A DNA stretch of 64,000 nucleotides from Cypionkella sp. (GTDB lineage: Bacteria; Pseudomonadota; Alphaproteobacteria; Rhodobacterales; Rhodobacteraceae). The stretch is taken from positions 1 to 64,000 of the forward strand of contig NZ_JAQGKQ010000064.1 of the NCBI RefSeq assembly GCF_028290025.1, read 5' to 3'. The notes under the pieces are model-generated. The model did no database searches, was not told the origin of the DNA, and saw only the letters and a program-made list of their open reading frames with translations. Within the stretch, counting starts at the first letter, position 1; each line of letters begins with the position of its first letter. Below are positions 47,427 through 57,122 of the stretch, piece by piece. Made by a program: the position numbers and the translations under genes.

Positions 47427-47990
47427 ATGCAGATAGAAGAAACTGTGCTTGCTGGTGTGTTAGTTCTGACCCCAAAACGCTTCGGCGATGACCGTGGTTG
47501 GTTTTCCGAGACTTGGAATGCCAGCGCCATGGCAAGCGCCGGGCTGGATTTAGAGTTTGTGCAAGACAATCACTCTATGTCGGCGGGCGTCGGTACTGTG
47601 CGCGGCTTGCATTATCAGGCACCACCACGCGCGCAAGATAAACTGGTGCGCTGCACGGCCGGGGTGATCTTCGATGTGGCGGTGGATTTTCGGCGCGGGT
47701 CGCCGACATTTGGCCGCTGGTTTGGCGTCGAGTTGTCGGCGCAGAACGGCAAGCAACTGCTGGTGCCAAAGGGCTTTCTGCATGGCTTTGTGACCCGCGC
47801 GGCCAATACCGAAGTTCAGTACAAGTGCACCGACGTTTATGCGCCGGAATGTGACGGCGGCGTGCGTTGGGATGATCCGGAAATCGGCATTGATTGGGGG
47901 CTATCCGGTCCTGCAGTGTTGTCGGGCAAAGATGCCATAGCTCCGCTGCTAGGTGAGGTGGTATCGCCGTTTGAATGGGTGTCCGCATGA
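47427..47990 (+). CDS. rfbC: dTDP-4-dehydrorhamnose 3,5-epimerase
   Basis: Third step of dTDP-L-rhamnose synthesis. 187 residues with the RmlC cupin motifs [18 protein letters not shown] and [20 protein letters not shown]; the catalytic histidine is in RGLHYQ. Its stop overlaps the rfbB start (ATGA). First of four coupled genes. Confidence 0.95.
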   Translation: MQIEETVLAGVLVLTPKRFGDDRGWFSETWNASAMASAGLDLEFVQDNHSMSAGVGTVRGLHYQAPPRAQDKLVRCTAGVIFDVAVDFRRGSPTFGRWFGVELSAQNGKQLLVPKGFLHGFVTRAANTEVQYKCTDVYAPECDGGVRWDDPEIGIDWGLSGPAVLSGKDAIAPLLGEVVSPFEWVSA

Positions 47991-49027
47991 AGATTCTGGT
48001 GACGGGCGGCGCGGGCTTTATCGGCTCGGCAGTGGTGCGGCTGGCAGTTGCGCGCGGGCATGAGGTGGTGAACCTTGACGCGCTGACCTACGCGGCGTGT
48101 CTCGAAAACGTGGCTGATGTTTCCAGCTCGAACCTCTATTCGTTCGAGCAAGCCGACATCCGGAATCGCGCGCGGTTGGATGAGATTTTCGAGCTGCATC
48201 GCCCAGATGTGGTGATGCACTTAGCGGCGGAGTCGCATGTAGACCGTTCGATTGACGGGCCGGGGGATTTCATCCTGACCAATATCAACGGCACCTATAA
48301 CATGCTGGAAGCCGCGCGAGCCTTTTGGCTGAGCGCTGGCAAACCTGCGGGTTTCCGTTTCCACCACATCAGCACGGATGAGGTCTTTGGCTCGTTGGGC
48401 GCCGAAGGCCAGTTCACCGAAGACACATCATATGACCCGCGCAGTCCCTATTCGGCCAGCAAGGCGGCGAGTGACCATCTGGTGCGGGCATGGCATGAAA
48501 CCTATGGCCTGCCCGTGGTGCTGACGAATTGCTCCAACAATTACGGGCCGTTCCACTTCCCGGAAAAGCTGGTGCCGGTGGTGATTTTGAACGCTTTGGC
48601 GGGAAAACCGATCCCGGTTTACGGCGGCGGCGAGAACGTCCGCGATTGGCTTTATGTCGAAGATCACGCCGATGCGCTGCTGTTGGTCGTCGAAAAGGGC
48701 GCGCTGGGGCGCAGCTATAATATCGGCGGCGAAAATGAACGGCGCAATATTGATCTGGTGAAGACGATCTGCGCGATTTTGGACAAAAAGCGCCCGAAAT
48801 CTGCGCCTTATGCCGAGCAGATCACCTATGTCACCGACCGCCCCGGCCATGATGCGCGCTATGCGATTGATCCGTCGCGCATCCGCGATGAGTTAGGCTG
48901 GCGGCCATCGGTGACGGTCGAAGAAGGTCTGGAGAAAACCGTGCAGTGGTATCTCGACAATGAGGCGTGGTGGAAGCCGTTGCAGGCCCGCGCCGGTGTC
49001 GGTGTGCGGCTGGGGGTGAAGGCGTGA
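47987..49027 (+). CDS. rfbB: dTDP-glucose 4,6-dehydratase
   Basis: Second step of dTDP-L-rhamnose synthesis. From the ATG at 47987, 346 residues. NAD-binding GGAGFIG (7-13), catalytic STDEVFG and the YSASKAASD (YxxxK) motif are present. Overlaps rfbC before and rfbD after by four bases. Confidence 0.96.
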   Translation: MKILVTGGAGFIGSAVVRLAVARGHEVVNLDALTYAACLENVADVSSSNLYSFEQADIRNRARLDEIFELHRPDVVMHLAAESHVDRSIDGPGDFILTNINGTYNMLEAARAFWLSAGKPAGFRFHHISTDEVFGSLGAEGQFTEDTSYDPRSPYSASKAASDHLVRAWHETYGLPVVLTNCSNNYGPFHFPEKLVPVVILNALAGKPIPVYGGGENVRDWLYVEDHADALLLVVEKGALGRSYNIGGENERRNIDLVKTICAILDKKRPKSAPYAEQITYVTDRPGHDARYAIDPSRIRDELGWRPSVTVEEGLEKTVQWYLDNEAWWKPLQARAGVGVRLGVKA

Positions 49028-49875
49028 AGGCGCTGGTATTCGGCCAGACCGGCCAAGTTGCGCAGGAATTGGCGCGGCGGATGCCAGTTGGGGTGACGGC
49101 AGAGTTTCTTGGACGCGGTCAGGCTGATCTGTCCGATCCGGCGGCTTGTGCGGCGGCTATAGCTGCGACTGACGCCGATGTGGTGATCAACGCCGCGGCT
49201 TGGACAGCTGTCGATAAGGCCGAGGCCGAGGAAGCGGCGGCGCTGGTGGTGAATGGCGACGCTCCGGGCGCTATGGCGCGAGCTTGCGCGGCGCGGGGTT
49301 TGCCGTTTCTGCATATCTCAACCGATTACGTGTTCGATGGCACAGGCGATCAGGCGTTTGGCACGGATCATCCGTTGGCCCCACTCGGTGCCTATGGTCG
49401 CACCAAACTGGCGGGTGAACAGGCGGTTCAGGCTGCTGGTGGCGCGCATATCATCTTGCGCACCTCGTGGGTGGTGTCGGCGCATGGCGCGAATTTCGTC
49501 AAGACCATGCTGCGGTTGGGTGCGACACGCGACAGTCTGAACGTCGTCGCCGACCAGATCGGTGGGCCGACCCCGGCGGCGGATATTGCCGATGCGCTTT
49601 ACGCGATGGCCTCGGCATTGCTGGCAGGTCAACCCGGTGGCGTGCAGCATTTCGCAGGCGCACCCGATTGCTCGTGGGCGGATTTTGCCCGCGCGATCAT
49701 GGCGCAAGCGGGCCTCAACTGCGCGATCAATGACATACCATCCAGCGCCTACCCCACCCCCGCGAAACGGCCATTAAACTCACGGCTCGATTGCAGCGGT
49801 TTGGCGACTTTTGGCATTGCCCGCCCGGAATGGCGCGCAGGTTTGAACAAGATTTTGCAGGAGTTAACGGTATGA
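49024..49875 (+). CDS. rfbD: dTDP-4-dehydrorhamnose reductase
   Basis: Last step to dTDP-L-rhamnose. The start is a GTG at 49024 overlapping the rfbB stop (GTGA); a longer frame would run through rfbB. 283 residues with [18 protein letters not shown] and YGRTKLAGE. Overlaps rfbA by four bases. Confidence 0.94.
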   Translation: MKALVFGQTGQVAQELARRMPVGVTAEFLGRGQADLSDPAACAAAIAATDADVVINAAAWTAVDKAEAEEAAALVVNGDAPGAMARACAARGLPFLHISTDYVFDGTGDQAFGTDHPLAPLGAYGRTKLAGEQAVQAAGGAHIILRTSWVVSAHGANFVKTMLRLGATRDSLNVVADQIGGPTPAADIADALYAMASALLAGQPGGVQHFAGAPDCSWADFARAIMAQAGLNCAINDIPSSAYPTPAKRPLNSRLDCSGLATFGIARPEWRAGLNKILQELTV

Positions 49876-50744
49876 CGCGTAAGGGTATTATTCTGGCGGG
49901 CGGTTCGGGCACAAGGCTGTGGCCGATTACTATGGGCGTCAGCAAACAACTGCTGCCGATCTATGACAAACCGATGATTTACTATCCTCTGTCCGTGCTC
50001 ATGCTCGGCGGTATCCGCGAAATCGCGATCATCACCACGCCCGACGATCAAAGCCAGTTTGTCCGGCTTTTGGGCGATGGCAGCCAGTGGGGGCTTTCGC
50101 TGACCTTCATCGTGCAGCCCTCGCCCGATGGCTTGGCACAAGCTTATCTGCTCGCGAAAGACTTTCTGGCCGGAGCGCCGAGCGTTCTGGTATTGGGCGA
50201 CAACATCTTCTTCGGTCACGGCCTGCCCGAGATTTTGGCCTCGGCTGCGGCTAAGACAACAGGCGGCACAGTGTTTGGCTATCGCGTCGCCGACCCCGAA
50301 CGCTACGGCGTCGTGCAATTTGATGCGGCGGGCAATGTCGAAGCGATCATCGAAAAGCCGGAAGTGCCCCCGTCCAACTATGCGGTAACCGGGCTTTACT
50401 ATCTGGACGGCCGCGCGCCCGAACTTGCAGCGCAAGTGAAGATGTCACCGCGTGGAGAGTTGGAAATCGCCGACCTTCTGGAAATCTACCGCGCCGAGGG
50501 CAGCCTGACGGTCGAGAAAATGGGCCGTGGCTTTGCTTGGCTCGATACCGGCACCCACGCGAGCTTGCTCGACGCGGGCAATTTCGTCCGCACTCTAGAG
50601 GCGCGGCAAGGTCTGCAAGTCGGCTGCCCGGATGAAATCGCCTACCGCGCCGGATGGATCGACAAAGCGTCGTTGCAAGCCCGTGCCGATTTGTTCAGGA
50701 AAAACGAATACGGTCGCTACTTGCAGAGCATCGTCTCGGAATAA
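49872..50744 (+). CDS. rfbA: Glucose-1-phosphate thymidylyltransferase
   Basis: First step of dTDP-L-rhamnose synthesis, making dTDP-glucose. From the ATG at 49872 (overlapping the rfbD stop), 290 residues. The nucleotide loop GGSGTRL (10-16) and KQLLPIYDKPMIYYPLSVLM are typical of RmlA; LGDNIFFGHG binds metal. A weak GC hairpin follows the stop. Confidence 0.96.
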   Translation: MTRKGIILAGGSGTRLWPITMGVSKQLLPIYDKPMIYYPLSVLMLGGIREIAIITTPDDQSQFVRLLGDGSQWGLSLTFIVQPSPDGLAQAYLLAKDFLAGAPSVLVLGDNIFFGHGLPEILASAAAKTTGGTVFGYRVADPERYGVVQFDAAGNVEAIIEKPEVPPSNYAVTGLYYLDGRAPELAAQVKMSPRGELEIADLLEIYRAEGSLTVEKMGRGFAWLDTGTHASLLDAGNFVRTLEARQGLQVGCPDEIAYRAGWIDKASLQARADLFRKNEYGRYLQSIVSE

Positions 50745-50797
50745 CAGCAACGGCGGGGCGGCAACTTGCTCGCCCTGCCTTTGCCCTGCCCCTGACC

Positions 50798-52000
50798 CTA
50801 CAGAACGAATTTTGGATCTGTGCCCATTTGCAAACCGGGAAACACCGAGCCTTGCAGCGTGGCGCGGTCGATCCCATAAAGTGCCTGCATGGCATGCGCA
50901 GCCCAAGCGCGCACGTCAGAGGTCGGCATCACGTCGCGCCTGTCGTAAAGATTGGCCTCGGACAGGCCCGGCCAAGGCCCGTAAACCTTGCCACCGCGCA
51001 ACGCGCCACCGGCCATAACCATCACCCCGCCAGTACCGTGATCGGTCCCAGCGGTGCCGTTTTCACGCGCAGTGCGGCCAAATTCGGTCATCGCCAACAC
51101 CATGGTTTTGCCCCAAACCTCTGCCCCAAGGCCCGATTGCAACCGTAATATCGCGTACTGCAAGCGGGTCAAAGACCGCGGTAAGCCATCGGCTTGGTTG
51201 CGATGGGTGTCCCAACCGCTCATCGAAAATGCCGCGATCCGCGCATCTTGCCGCAGCTTTCCTGCGGCGTAATCAACCAGCATCTCGATATCGGCCAGTT
51301 GCACGCCCGCCACCTTTAGCGGTGTCTGCGCCATCATGCCGATGTCGCCAGCGTCGGCAAGTTCCATCGCCTCCATTGCGGCCGCCTGAAACAGCGGGTC
51401 GTCATGGTAAACTTTTTCGAACAACAACCGCGCCTGCGGCGATAGCAAGAGCGTCGTTTCGGGCGACCAGTTGCGCACCTCGGCGGCACCTTCCAGCAGT
51501 GGCATCGCTACCTGACCGATCGAATAGGCGGTTTCTGATGTCAAGCCTTGCTGGCTTTGCAAAAACCGGTTCAGCCAACCGTCTTTGACCTGCAACAACG
51601 GCACGTCCATGCCAGTGCCAGCCTCCAGCATGTCTTGGCCTTCAAAATGGCTGCGCTTGTCGCGGTAAGGCGATGAGGTGGCGTGGACAAAGCCAAGCTG
51701 GCCCGCTTGCCACAGCGGCATCAGATCGCCCATCGCCGGATGCAAACGGAAATATCCATCCAGATCATGCGCTTGCGAGGCCAGCAACGTGGGGCGCAGG
51801 GTCGCGAAATCGGGGTCGCCCTGCGGCTGCACAATATCCAGTCCATCCATACCGCCGCGCAGAATGATCACGATCAGCCGCTGATCACCCAAGCTGCGCG
51901 CGCCATCCGCTCCGGCCATGGTCACCGTTGTAAGCAATGGGTGCGCCGCCACCGAGCAACCCAAGACGCCCAAACCACGCAGAAAATGCCGTCTGTCCAT
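50798..52000 (-). CDS. DUF1501 family protein, predicted Tat substrate
   Basis: 400 residues. The N-terminus MDRRHFLRGLGVLGCSVAA is a twin-arginine signal, so the folded protein should be exported. The body has the DUF1501 hallmarks: RLIVIILRGGMDGLD, FEGQDMLE, FSMSGWDTH and MTEFGRTARENGTAGTDHGT, which suggest a sulfatase/phosphatase-like fold. GGAG precedes the start. It follows a DUF1800 gene by three bases; the pair is common but of unknown function. Confidence 0.88.
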   Translation of the reverse strand: MDRRHFLRGLGVLGCSVAAHPLLTTVTMAGADGARSLGDQRLIVIILRGGMDGLDIVQPQGDPDFATLRPTLLASQAHDLDGYFRLHPAMGDLMPLWQAGQLGFVHATSSPYRDKRSHFEGQDMLEAGTGMDVPLLQVKDGWLNRFLQSQQGLTSETAYSIGQVAMPLLEGAAEVRNWSPETTLLLSPQARLLFEKVYHDDPLFQAAAMEAMELADAGDIGMMAQTPLKVAGVQLADIEMLVDYAAGKLRQDARIAAFSMSGWDTHRNQADGLPRSLTRLQYAILRLQSGLGAEVWGKTMVLAMTEFGRTARENGTAGTDHGTGGVMVMAGGALRGGKVYGPWPGLSEANLYDRRDVMPTSDVRAWAAHAMQALYGIDRATLQGSVFPGLQMGTDPKFVL

Positions 52001-52003
52001 GCG

Positions 52004-53365
52004 CTATCTCCGGTTAAATTCTGCTGACGCGAGCACCAGCCCAACGCCTTGACTGATATCTTCAGCGCGGGCTGCGGCCCATAGCAGACCCTCGCTGGCC
52101 CGATCGGCCAAACAGCTTTGCGCGAGCGTCACGGGGTCTGGCAGCGGGTTGACCAATCGCGTCGGCGCACGCATCGCCCAGGTGATCCGACGCGCCAGAC
52201 CCTGCGGGGTGATCCATTCCTCAGCTTCTTCAGGAAAGCCATTCGGCCCAGCCGGGCGTTTGAAAGGCTGGCCCATCACCGCCATCGTATCTAAGATTAC
52301 AACTTTAAAGATTTTGTAGTTCAGCGCCTGAATATCAGCCCCAGTCATCCCAATCGCACGACAACAAGCCACAATGAAATCAAAGGGCTGACGAACCTTT
52401 GTCGTCGCGTTTACCCATGCCGCCGGATGGTAAAGCATCGCCGCATAGGTCGCCATCAGATCGCCACCAGAGCTGTGATATGCGTCGCCGACTGCCGCAA
52501 CCAAAGCCTCATCCGGCGTATCTGAGACGAAATGCACCGCCAATTTGCGCGCAACATGCTTGGCAGTGCCCGGGTGCAACGCGAGATCCCGCAGGGCAGC
52601 ACGCACATCATCCAACCCGCCCGCAGTATAGGTTTTGCCCAATAGCGTTTTTGGCCCCGGCTCGGCTTTACGCTCATCAAAGATCATCTCGCCTGTCGGC
52701 CCAATGGTAATTCCGGCCAACAGTCGCGCGAGTTCGGTGACGTCGGTCTGGCTATATGCAGCGCCGACGCCGAGGCTATGCAATTCTATAACTTCACGAG
52801 CGAGATTTTCGTTCAGCCCCTTGCTTTGCTTTTTACCCAAGCGCGAATTGGGGCCGATGGAACTTGACTGATCCAAATACACCAACATCGCCGGATGCAG
52901 CGAAACAGCGACCAGCATATCGCTGAAAAGCCCGTTCAGATGCGGCCGCACAGCGTCTTCGATCATCGCAAACGGAAACATTGTCTCCAACTTGCGTGTC
53001 GCCAATACCGAGAAATGATCTCCCCAGAAATTCACCAACCGCTCGCGAAAGCCATCGGGCGCGTCAATCGCCCGCGCAAAAGTGGCGACTGCCGCATCCC
53101 GCGCCGCCGCTTGGGTTTGTTCGATGAAAACCTCACGGGCTGCGATCATTTCAGGGGACTTTCTATCCAGACCGCTCAAACGCAAGTCGCGCATTTCACC
53201 GATGATTTCAACATAACGCGCATGGCCTGCGATCGGCCAAGCCTGCGCCATCAGGTCGGGGCCCGCCAAAACCGTAAGGATAGATTCCGGCGTTTCGGGG
53301 GCATTTGGCGGAAACGGCAAGCCGCAGCCAAACCGGACAGCAGCAAGGGTGCTTGGATTTGACAT
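52004..53365 (-). CDS. DUF1800 family protein
   Basis: 453 residues. Typical segments are AARDAAVATFARAIDAPDGFRERLVNFWGDHF, EMLVAVSLHPAMLVYLDQ-like sequence, NENLAREVIELHSLGVG and RKLAVHFVSDTP. No convincing signal peptide is seen. Upstream partner of the DUF1501 gene; both lie between the rhamnose genes and the glycan cassette. Confidence 0.87.
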   Translation of the reverse strand: MSNPSTLAAVRFGCGLPFPPNAPETPESILTVLAGPDLMAQAWPIAGHARYVEIIGEMRDLRLSGLDRKSPEMIAAREVFIEQTQAAARDAAVATFARAIDAPDGFRERLVNFWGDHFSVLATRKLETMFPFAMIEDAVRPHLNGLFSDMLVAVSLHPAMLVYLDQSSSIGPNSRLGKKQSKGLNENLAREVIELHSLGVGAAYSQTDVTELARLLAGITIGPTGEMIFDERKAEPGPKTLLGKTYTAGGLDDVRAALRDLALHPGTAKHVARKLAVHFVSDTPDEALVAAVGDAYHSSGGDLMATYAAMLYHPAAWVNATTKVRQPFDFIVACCRAIGMTGADIQALNYKIFKVVILDTMAVMGQPFKRPAGPNGFPEEAEEWITPQGLARRITWAMRAPTRLVNPLPDPVTLAQSCLADRASEGLLWAAARAEDISQGVGLVLASAEFNRR

Positions 53366-53543
53366 CGACGTTTTGACTCCATTTCGATTTGCACTAGCGC
53401 GATTGTTTCCTAGATGGGGACGACAGAGCCAATTACCAGCAAAATGAGAAGAAAAATCCGTTAGTTAGAGCCCCCATCAGCCAGTTTGAACCTAGGATGG
53501 CGGAAAGCCACCGGGTGGCCTGACATAGGCGGAAGCAGAGGCT

Positions 53544-54734
53544 TCAGGGACGTGCGCCTTTGCGGGCAAGGTTGCGTTCGCTGCGTTTTTCCGGCTGTTT
53601 GGCGGCGACAGGCACCGCGTTGAACGAAATAGCCTCTGGCGCAAACCATGCCGCAATGCGCTGGATCGCCATAGCCGCCCGCGCCGTCGAAAGCGGTCGC
53701 CACTTAAGCCCGGCAGGCACGAATCCGTTGCGGCTTAGCTCTTTGCCCAGAGCGGCAAAGTCCAATTCGCCATAGGAAAAATTATCGGCATGCTTTCGAT
53801 CGGATCGAACCCAGTTCTGGGTAATGGCATCCAGAACCAACGGATCTGTCTGCGTGAACGCACGTAGGTGTCGCACAATACCCTCGGGCGTTGTGCCCAA
53901 GCGGCGCCTTATCATGGCTATCCGCTGGTGCGGCGTGCCAACCATCGCAAACAAATGCAGCGCCGAACCATCCACGCTCACCACCTGCCGCGCCGCTTTA
54001 TAGCGCGCTATTTGTTCGGTCAAAGAATGGTTCTGCGGGTGATAGATCTCATAGCCGCATTCCGAAAGATACCGTTCCAGCCGCGCTTCGCCCACAATCC
54101 CACCCAAATCGCGACCGAGTTGCGAACGGGAGATATAAAGCAATTCAGACCCGCTTGCGGCAACTGTGGCACCAAAACGGTTTTGAATGAAATCTCGAAA
54201 TTGCGCCGTGCCGGCGGCCATCAGTCCGGTACCAAAGCCCTGACCCGGCACTTCCAGCCTTTCAAAGCGGGTCGGACGGGTCAGCACTTTTATCGGCAGC
54301 GTAATGCCCAGAAGATCAAAGAACACCCGCTGGAACGCTTTCAGCTCGGGCGGCTCTGACTCGCCACTCAAATCGCCTTCGGGAACGAAAACGATGCCGT
54401 CCATATGGCCTTTCAGGTGATCAAGTGCCCACAACCGCCCGGTACTTTCGATCAGGAAATGTCCAAAATGGTCCAGCAGTTTGCCGCCCCAAAGCCAGCG
54501 ACCGGGCTGATAAGCAGGGTTTTCCGGCACGGGCGGTGCCACCATCAACGGCCGGCTGCGCCAAAGCACAGATTCCGGCACATACCCACCATCAACATCC
54601 AGCACACCCGAGCCGTGCACTCGAAACCCTTGTTTGACATGGTTGATCACTCCGTTCGGCACTGTTCTGATCTGCGTTGACCAGCCGCCTTCGACGCTGG
54701 GCACCCCATTTGCATCCATCAGATCAATCGTCAC
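53544..54734 (-). CDS. GT61-type (DUF563) glycosyltransferase, paralogue 1
   Basis: Predicted glycosyltransferase. The GTG at 54734 has GAGGAG seven bases upstream and gives 396 residues; this start also lines up with that of its paralogue at 61311. Family features: GRWLWGGKLLDHFGHFLIES, VPGQGFGTGLMAAG, LYISRSQLGR and the C-terminal YKAARQVVSVDGSALHLFAM. The protein ends in a basic tail (KRSERNLARKG). It is the last gene of a five-gene minus-strand operon. Confidence 0.85.
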   Translation of the reverse strand: MTIDLMDANGVPSVEGGWSTQIRTVPNGVINHVKQGFRVHGSGVLDVDGGYVPESVLWRSRPLMVAPPVPENPAYQPGRWLWGGKLLDHFGHFLIESTGRLWALDHLKGHMDGIVFVPEGDLSGESEPPELKAFQRVFFDLLGITLPIKVLTRPTRFERLEVPGQGFGTGLMAAGTAQFRDFIQNRFGATVAASGSELLYISRSQLGRDLGGIVGEARLERYLSECGYEIYHPQNHSLTEQIARYKAARQVVSVDGSALHLFAMVGTPHQRIAMIRRRLGTTPEGIVRHLRAFTQTDPLVLDAITQNWVRSDRKHADNFSYGELDFAALGKELSRNGFVPAGLKWRPLSTARAAMAIQRIAAWFAPEAISFNAVPVAAKQPEKRSERNLARKGARP

Positions 54735-54774
54735 AGCGTCGCTCCTCGTCGTCAGGGTCAGTGAAACGCGCCGG

Positions 54775-57093
54775 TCAATGACTGGCCTCACCTTCGTGCT
54801 CTACAGTAAAAAAGAAATCCGCCGGCAGATTTCGGTCCAACGCCACCGCATCAGGGATCACATCCGGCCCAAGCGCGAACACCGCCGAGCCGAACACATT
54901 CTGCATCTGGCAAAGCCTGCGCATCCGCTCACTGGTCAATTCGGCGTAGAACGCCTTTTGCGCATCTTGCGTCAGCAGTCCGCCAATTTTTTCTCGGTGC
55001 TTGCCGACGCTGTGCTGATGGGCTGCGCGAATGTCGGGGTCAGCCAGAAGGCGATCCATCTCGGCCTGAAACATTGGCAAACGGTTCTGGATAGACGTAT
55101 CGCGATCCTGATTATGGCTCATCCGGAACCAGTAATTGCTGCCCTGATCGCGGTCGACATGGTTGACCCGACCCCGATCACGCTTGACCAGAAAACTTTC
55201 CACCGAGCGCACAGCGTAATGATTAAGCTGCACCCAGTCATAGCCATAGGTCGCCAAGGTAGAGCGCCAGCCGTTACGCAAAACAGATTGCGGCATCGGA
55301 CGCCCCGAACCATTCAACCATTTGATCTGATCCCAATGCTCCGGCTGCAAACCCTTCGGACGATGCACGCCGAACTTGCGGAATATATCATTGTTGCGAA
55401 ACAGCGTCTTAAAGCCCCAAGCCTGATGCGGCTTGCGGATAATTTCCGGCGCGCAGCGGTCAAATTGAGCGATAATCGGTTTGTCCTCATAATCAACCAC
55501 GCCACTGTCGCCAAACAGCCGCCACGTCATGCTGATCATGTTGGCCTCGCCCATCGCCGCATACAAGGTCTGCAAGGTGCCGTCGCCAAGTTTGATATTG
55601 ATGAACTCATCACAATCCATACAAATCGACCAATCGGCATTTTGCATGATCGGCTCGGATTCCGAGGCTTGCAGCGCCGAATACTGCGGGTTGGTTACAT
55701 CGCCTGCTTTCCACGGATTGGCGCGGTGTTCGCAGATACCCTTCGCTTGCAGAAGTTGCAGAAATGTGTCGGTCCCGTCGGTGCAGTCATTGGTGTAAAC
55801 GAGAAAATCGCTGACACCAATCGCACGGTGATAAGCGATCCATTCCAGCAGGAACGGGCCTTCGTTCTTCATCGTCGTCACAATCATTGTGCGCAGATTT
55901 TGCGGCGACTTTTCCGCCACGGATTTCAATTCGGTCACGGGCACCCGCACCGGATTGTGCTGGAATGCCTCGGTAGCGATTGCAAGCAACCGCGCATCTT
56001 CGATCAGCGAGGTTTTCGGCACCAGTTTGGCGGTAGACTCTCCCGACACCCGAATTGCCATCGCACGGTAGAACGGCACCATGGGTAACGTCGCCATATG
56101 CGCGTCCGCAATGCGGATCATCCGCCAAGCACGCGGCAACCCGGCCTTGCGCGGGGCAACCCCCCAGCGCGTGACCCCACGGATGGCGTCGAATTGGCGA
56201 CAGATATGGTCACCAAAGCCCGCACCCTTGTTACCCTTCACCCGCCACGGATAGGTCAGCATTCCGCTTAGCGCGATACAGCCGCCCTCGGTGGTGGTGC
56301 ACAGATCAAACGGATTGACCGCATCCCGCGCCACTATGTCCGATACATCTAACGCCAGCACCGCGCGGGCTTCGCTTAGAAATCGCCACTTTGCGACCTC
56401 GTAAATCAGTGGCTCACCCAAGGCTGCGCGCCAACGGTCAGGCTCGGGCTTTTGCATCCGGGCTTTACCGGGGGCGGCGGGGGCTTGATAGAGATGGTTC
56501 TGCGCAATGTCGTTCGGCCTACCCAGCGGCAGCGGGCTGTCCAGCAGGACCACGGTAAAATCGAGACCGTTCAGGGCCTTAGCCAGCTCATCATCAAACC
56601 CCGGATCGGTGTTCTGCGCTCGGTTTATGATCACCGCGCCGTTCGCGCCGAACTTCCGCGCGTGATAGACCAGCCCTTCAGCCACCTGCGCCGCAGTTTC
56701 GTCAATCCGGCTGGACAGCAAACAGTTGCGACCCGAAAACAGATCCGGCTCAGCGCGTGAGGGTGTAGCGTCGAACGTGCCACCTGCAAATCCGCTCGTG
56801 GCAGAGCCTTCAGCCGCAGCGCCATCGCCTATACCGACCTCAGCGTCAGCCAAAGCCAGTGGCCCAACGCCATGTGCGGTTATCATTACCGCACCTGCGA
56901 CCTCGGCAATAGCCTCAATCACAGCGCAACCAACCGTGGCCTGCGCCAAAAACGCCGCAGCTTGCGAGCCTGCGCCGAAGAAATAGCGCCGTCGCTCGTC
57001 CGCAGTTTCCACGCAGTCGAGCAGCCGAGGCACGCCAGCTAGGTCACAATCGCGCACGCCAAGGCTGCGGCGTAACACCTGAACCTCAGCCAT
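54775..57093 (-). CDS. Glycosyltransferase family 2 protein with two glycosyltransferase-like halves
   Basis: 772 residues, about twice the usual length. The C-terminal half (from about 400) is a clear Glyco_tranf_2_4-type enzyme: MIVTTMKNEGPFLLEWIAYH, VYTNDCTDGT and the metal motif DCDE (493-496). The N-terminal half has parallel features (ALDVSDIVA at 247-255 in the DxD position, GGCIALSGMLTYPWR near 270-284), so it may be a second, divergent GT-A domain, perhaps inactive. The first 140 residues are unlike either. AAAGGA lies seven bases before the ATG; 29 bp downstream of the GSCFA gene. Confidence 0.82.
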   Translation of the reverse strand: MAEVQVLRRSLGVRDCDLAGVPRLLDCVETADERRRYFFGAGSQAAAFLAQATVGCAVIEAIAEVAGAVMITAHGVGPLALADAEVGIGDGAAAEGSATSGFAGGTFDATPSRAEPDLFSGRNCLLSSRIDETAAQVAEGLVYHARKFGANGAVIINRAQNTDPGFDDELAKALNGLDFTVVLLDSPLPLGRPNDIAQNHLYQAPAAPGKARMQKPEPDRWRAALGEPLIYEVAKWRFLSEARAVLALDVSDIVARDAVNPFDLCTTTEGGCIALSGMLTYPWRVKGNKGAGFGDHICRQFDAIRGVTRWGVAPRKAGLPRAWRMIRIADAHMATLPMVPFYRAMAIRVSGESTAKLVPKTSLIEDARLLAIATEAFQHNPVRVPVTELKSVAEKSPQNLRTMIVTTMKNEGPFLLEWIAYHRAIGVSDFLVYTNDCTDGTDTFLQLLQAKGICEHRANPWKAGDVTNPQYSALQASESEPIMQNADWSICMDCDEFINIKLGDGTLQTLYAAMGEANMISMTWRLFGDSGVVDYEDKPIIAQFDRCAPEIIRKPHQAWGFKTLFRNNDIFRKFGVHRPKGLQPEHWDQIKWLNGSGRPMPQSVLRNGWRSTLATYGYDWVQLNHYAVRSVESFLVKRDRGRVNHVDRDQGSNYWFRMSHNQDRDTSIQNRLPMFQAEMDRLLADPDIRAAHQHSVGKHREKIGGLLTQDAQKAFYAELTSERMRRLCQMQNVFGSAVFALGPDVIPDAVALDRNLPADFFFTVEHEGEASH

Positions 57094-57122
57094 TTTCGCG
57101 TCCTTTGAAGATGCCGCGCAAC

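Noticed and set aside
54634-56088. Long plus-strand open frame of 484 codons
   Set aside because: It lies opposite the GT2 and GT61 genes, is rich in Arg, His and Pro, and has no recognised motif; antisense frames of this kind are common in GC-rich coding DNA.
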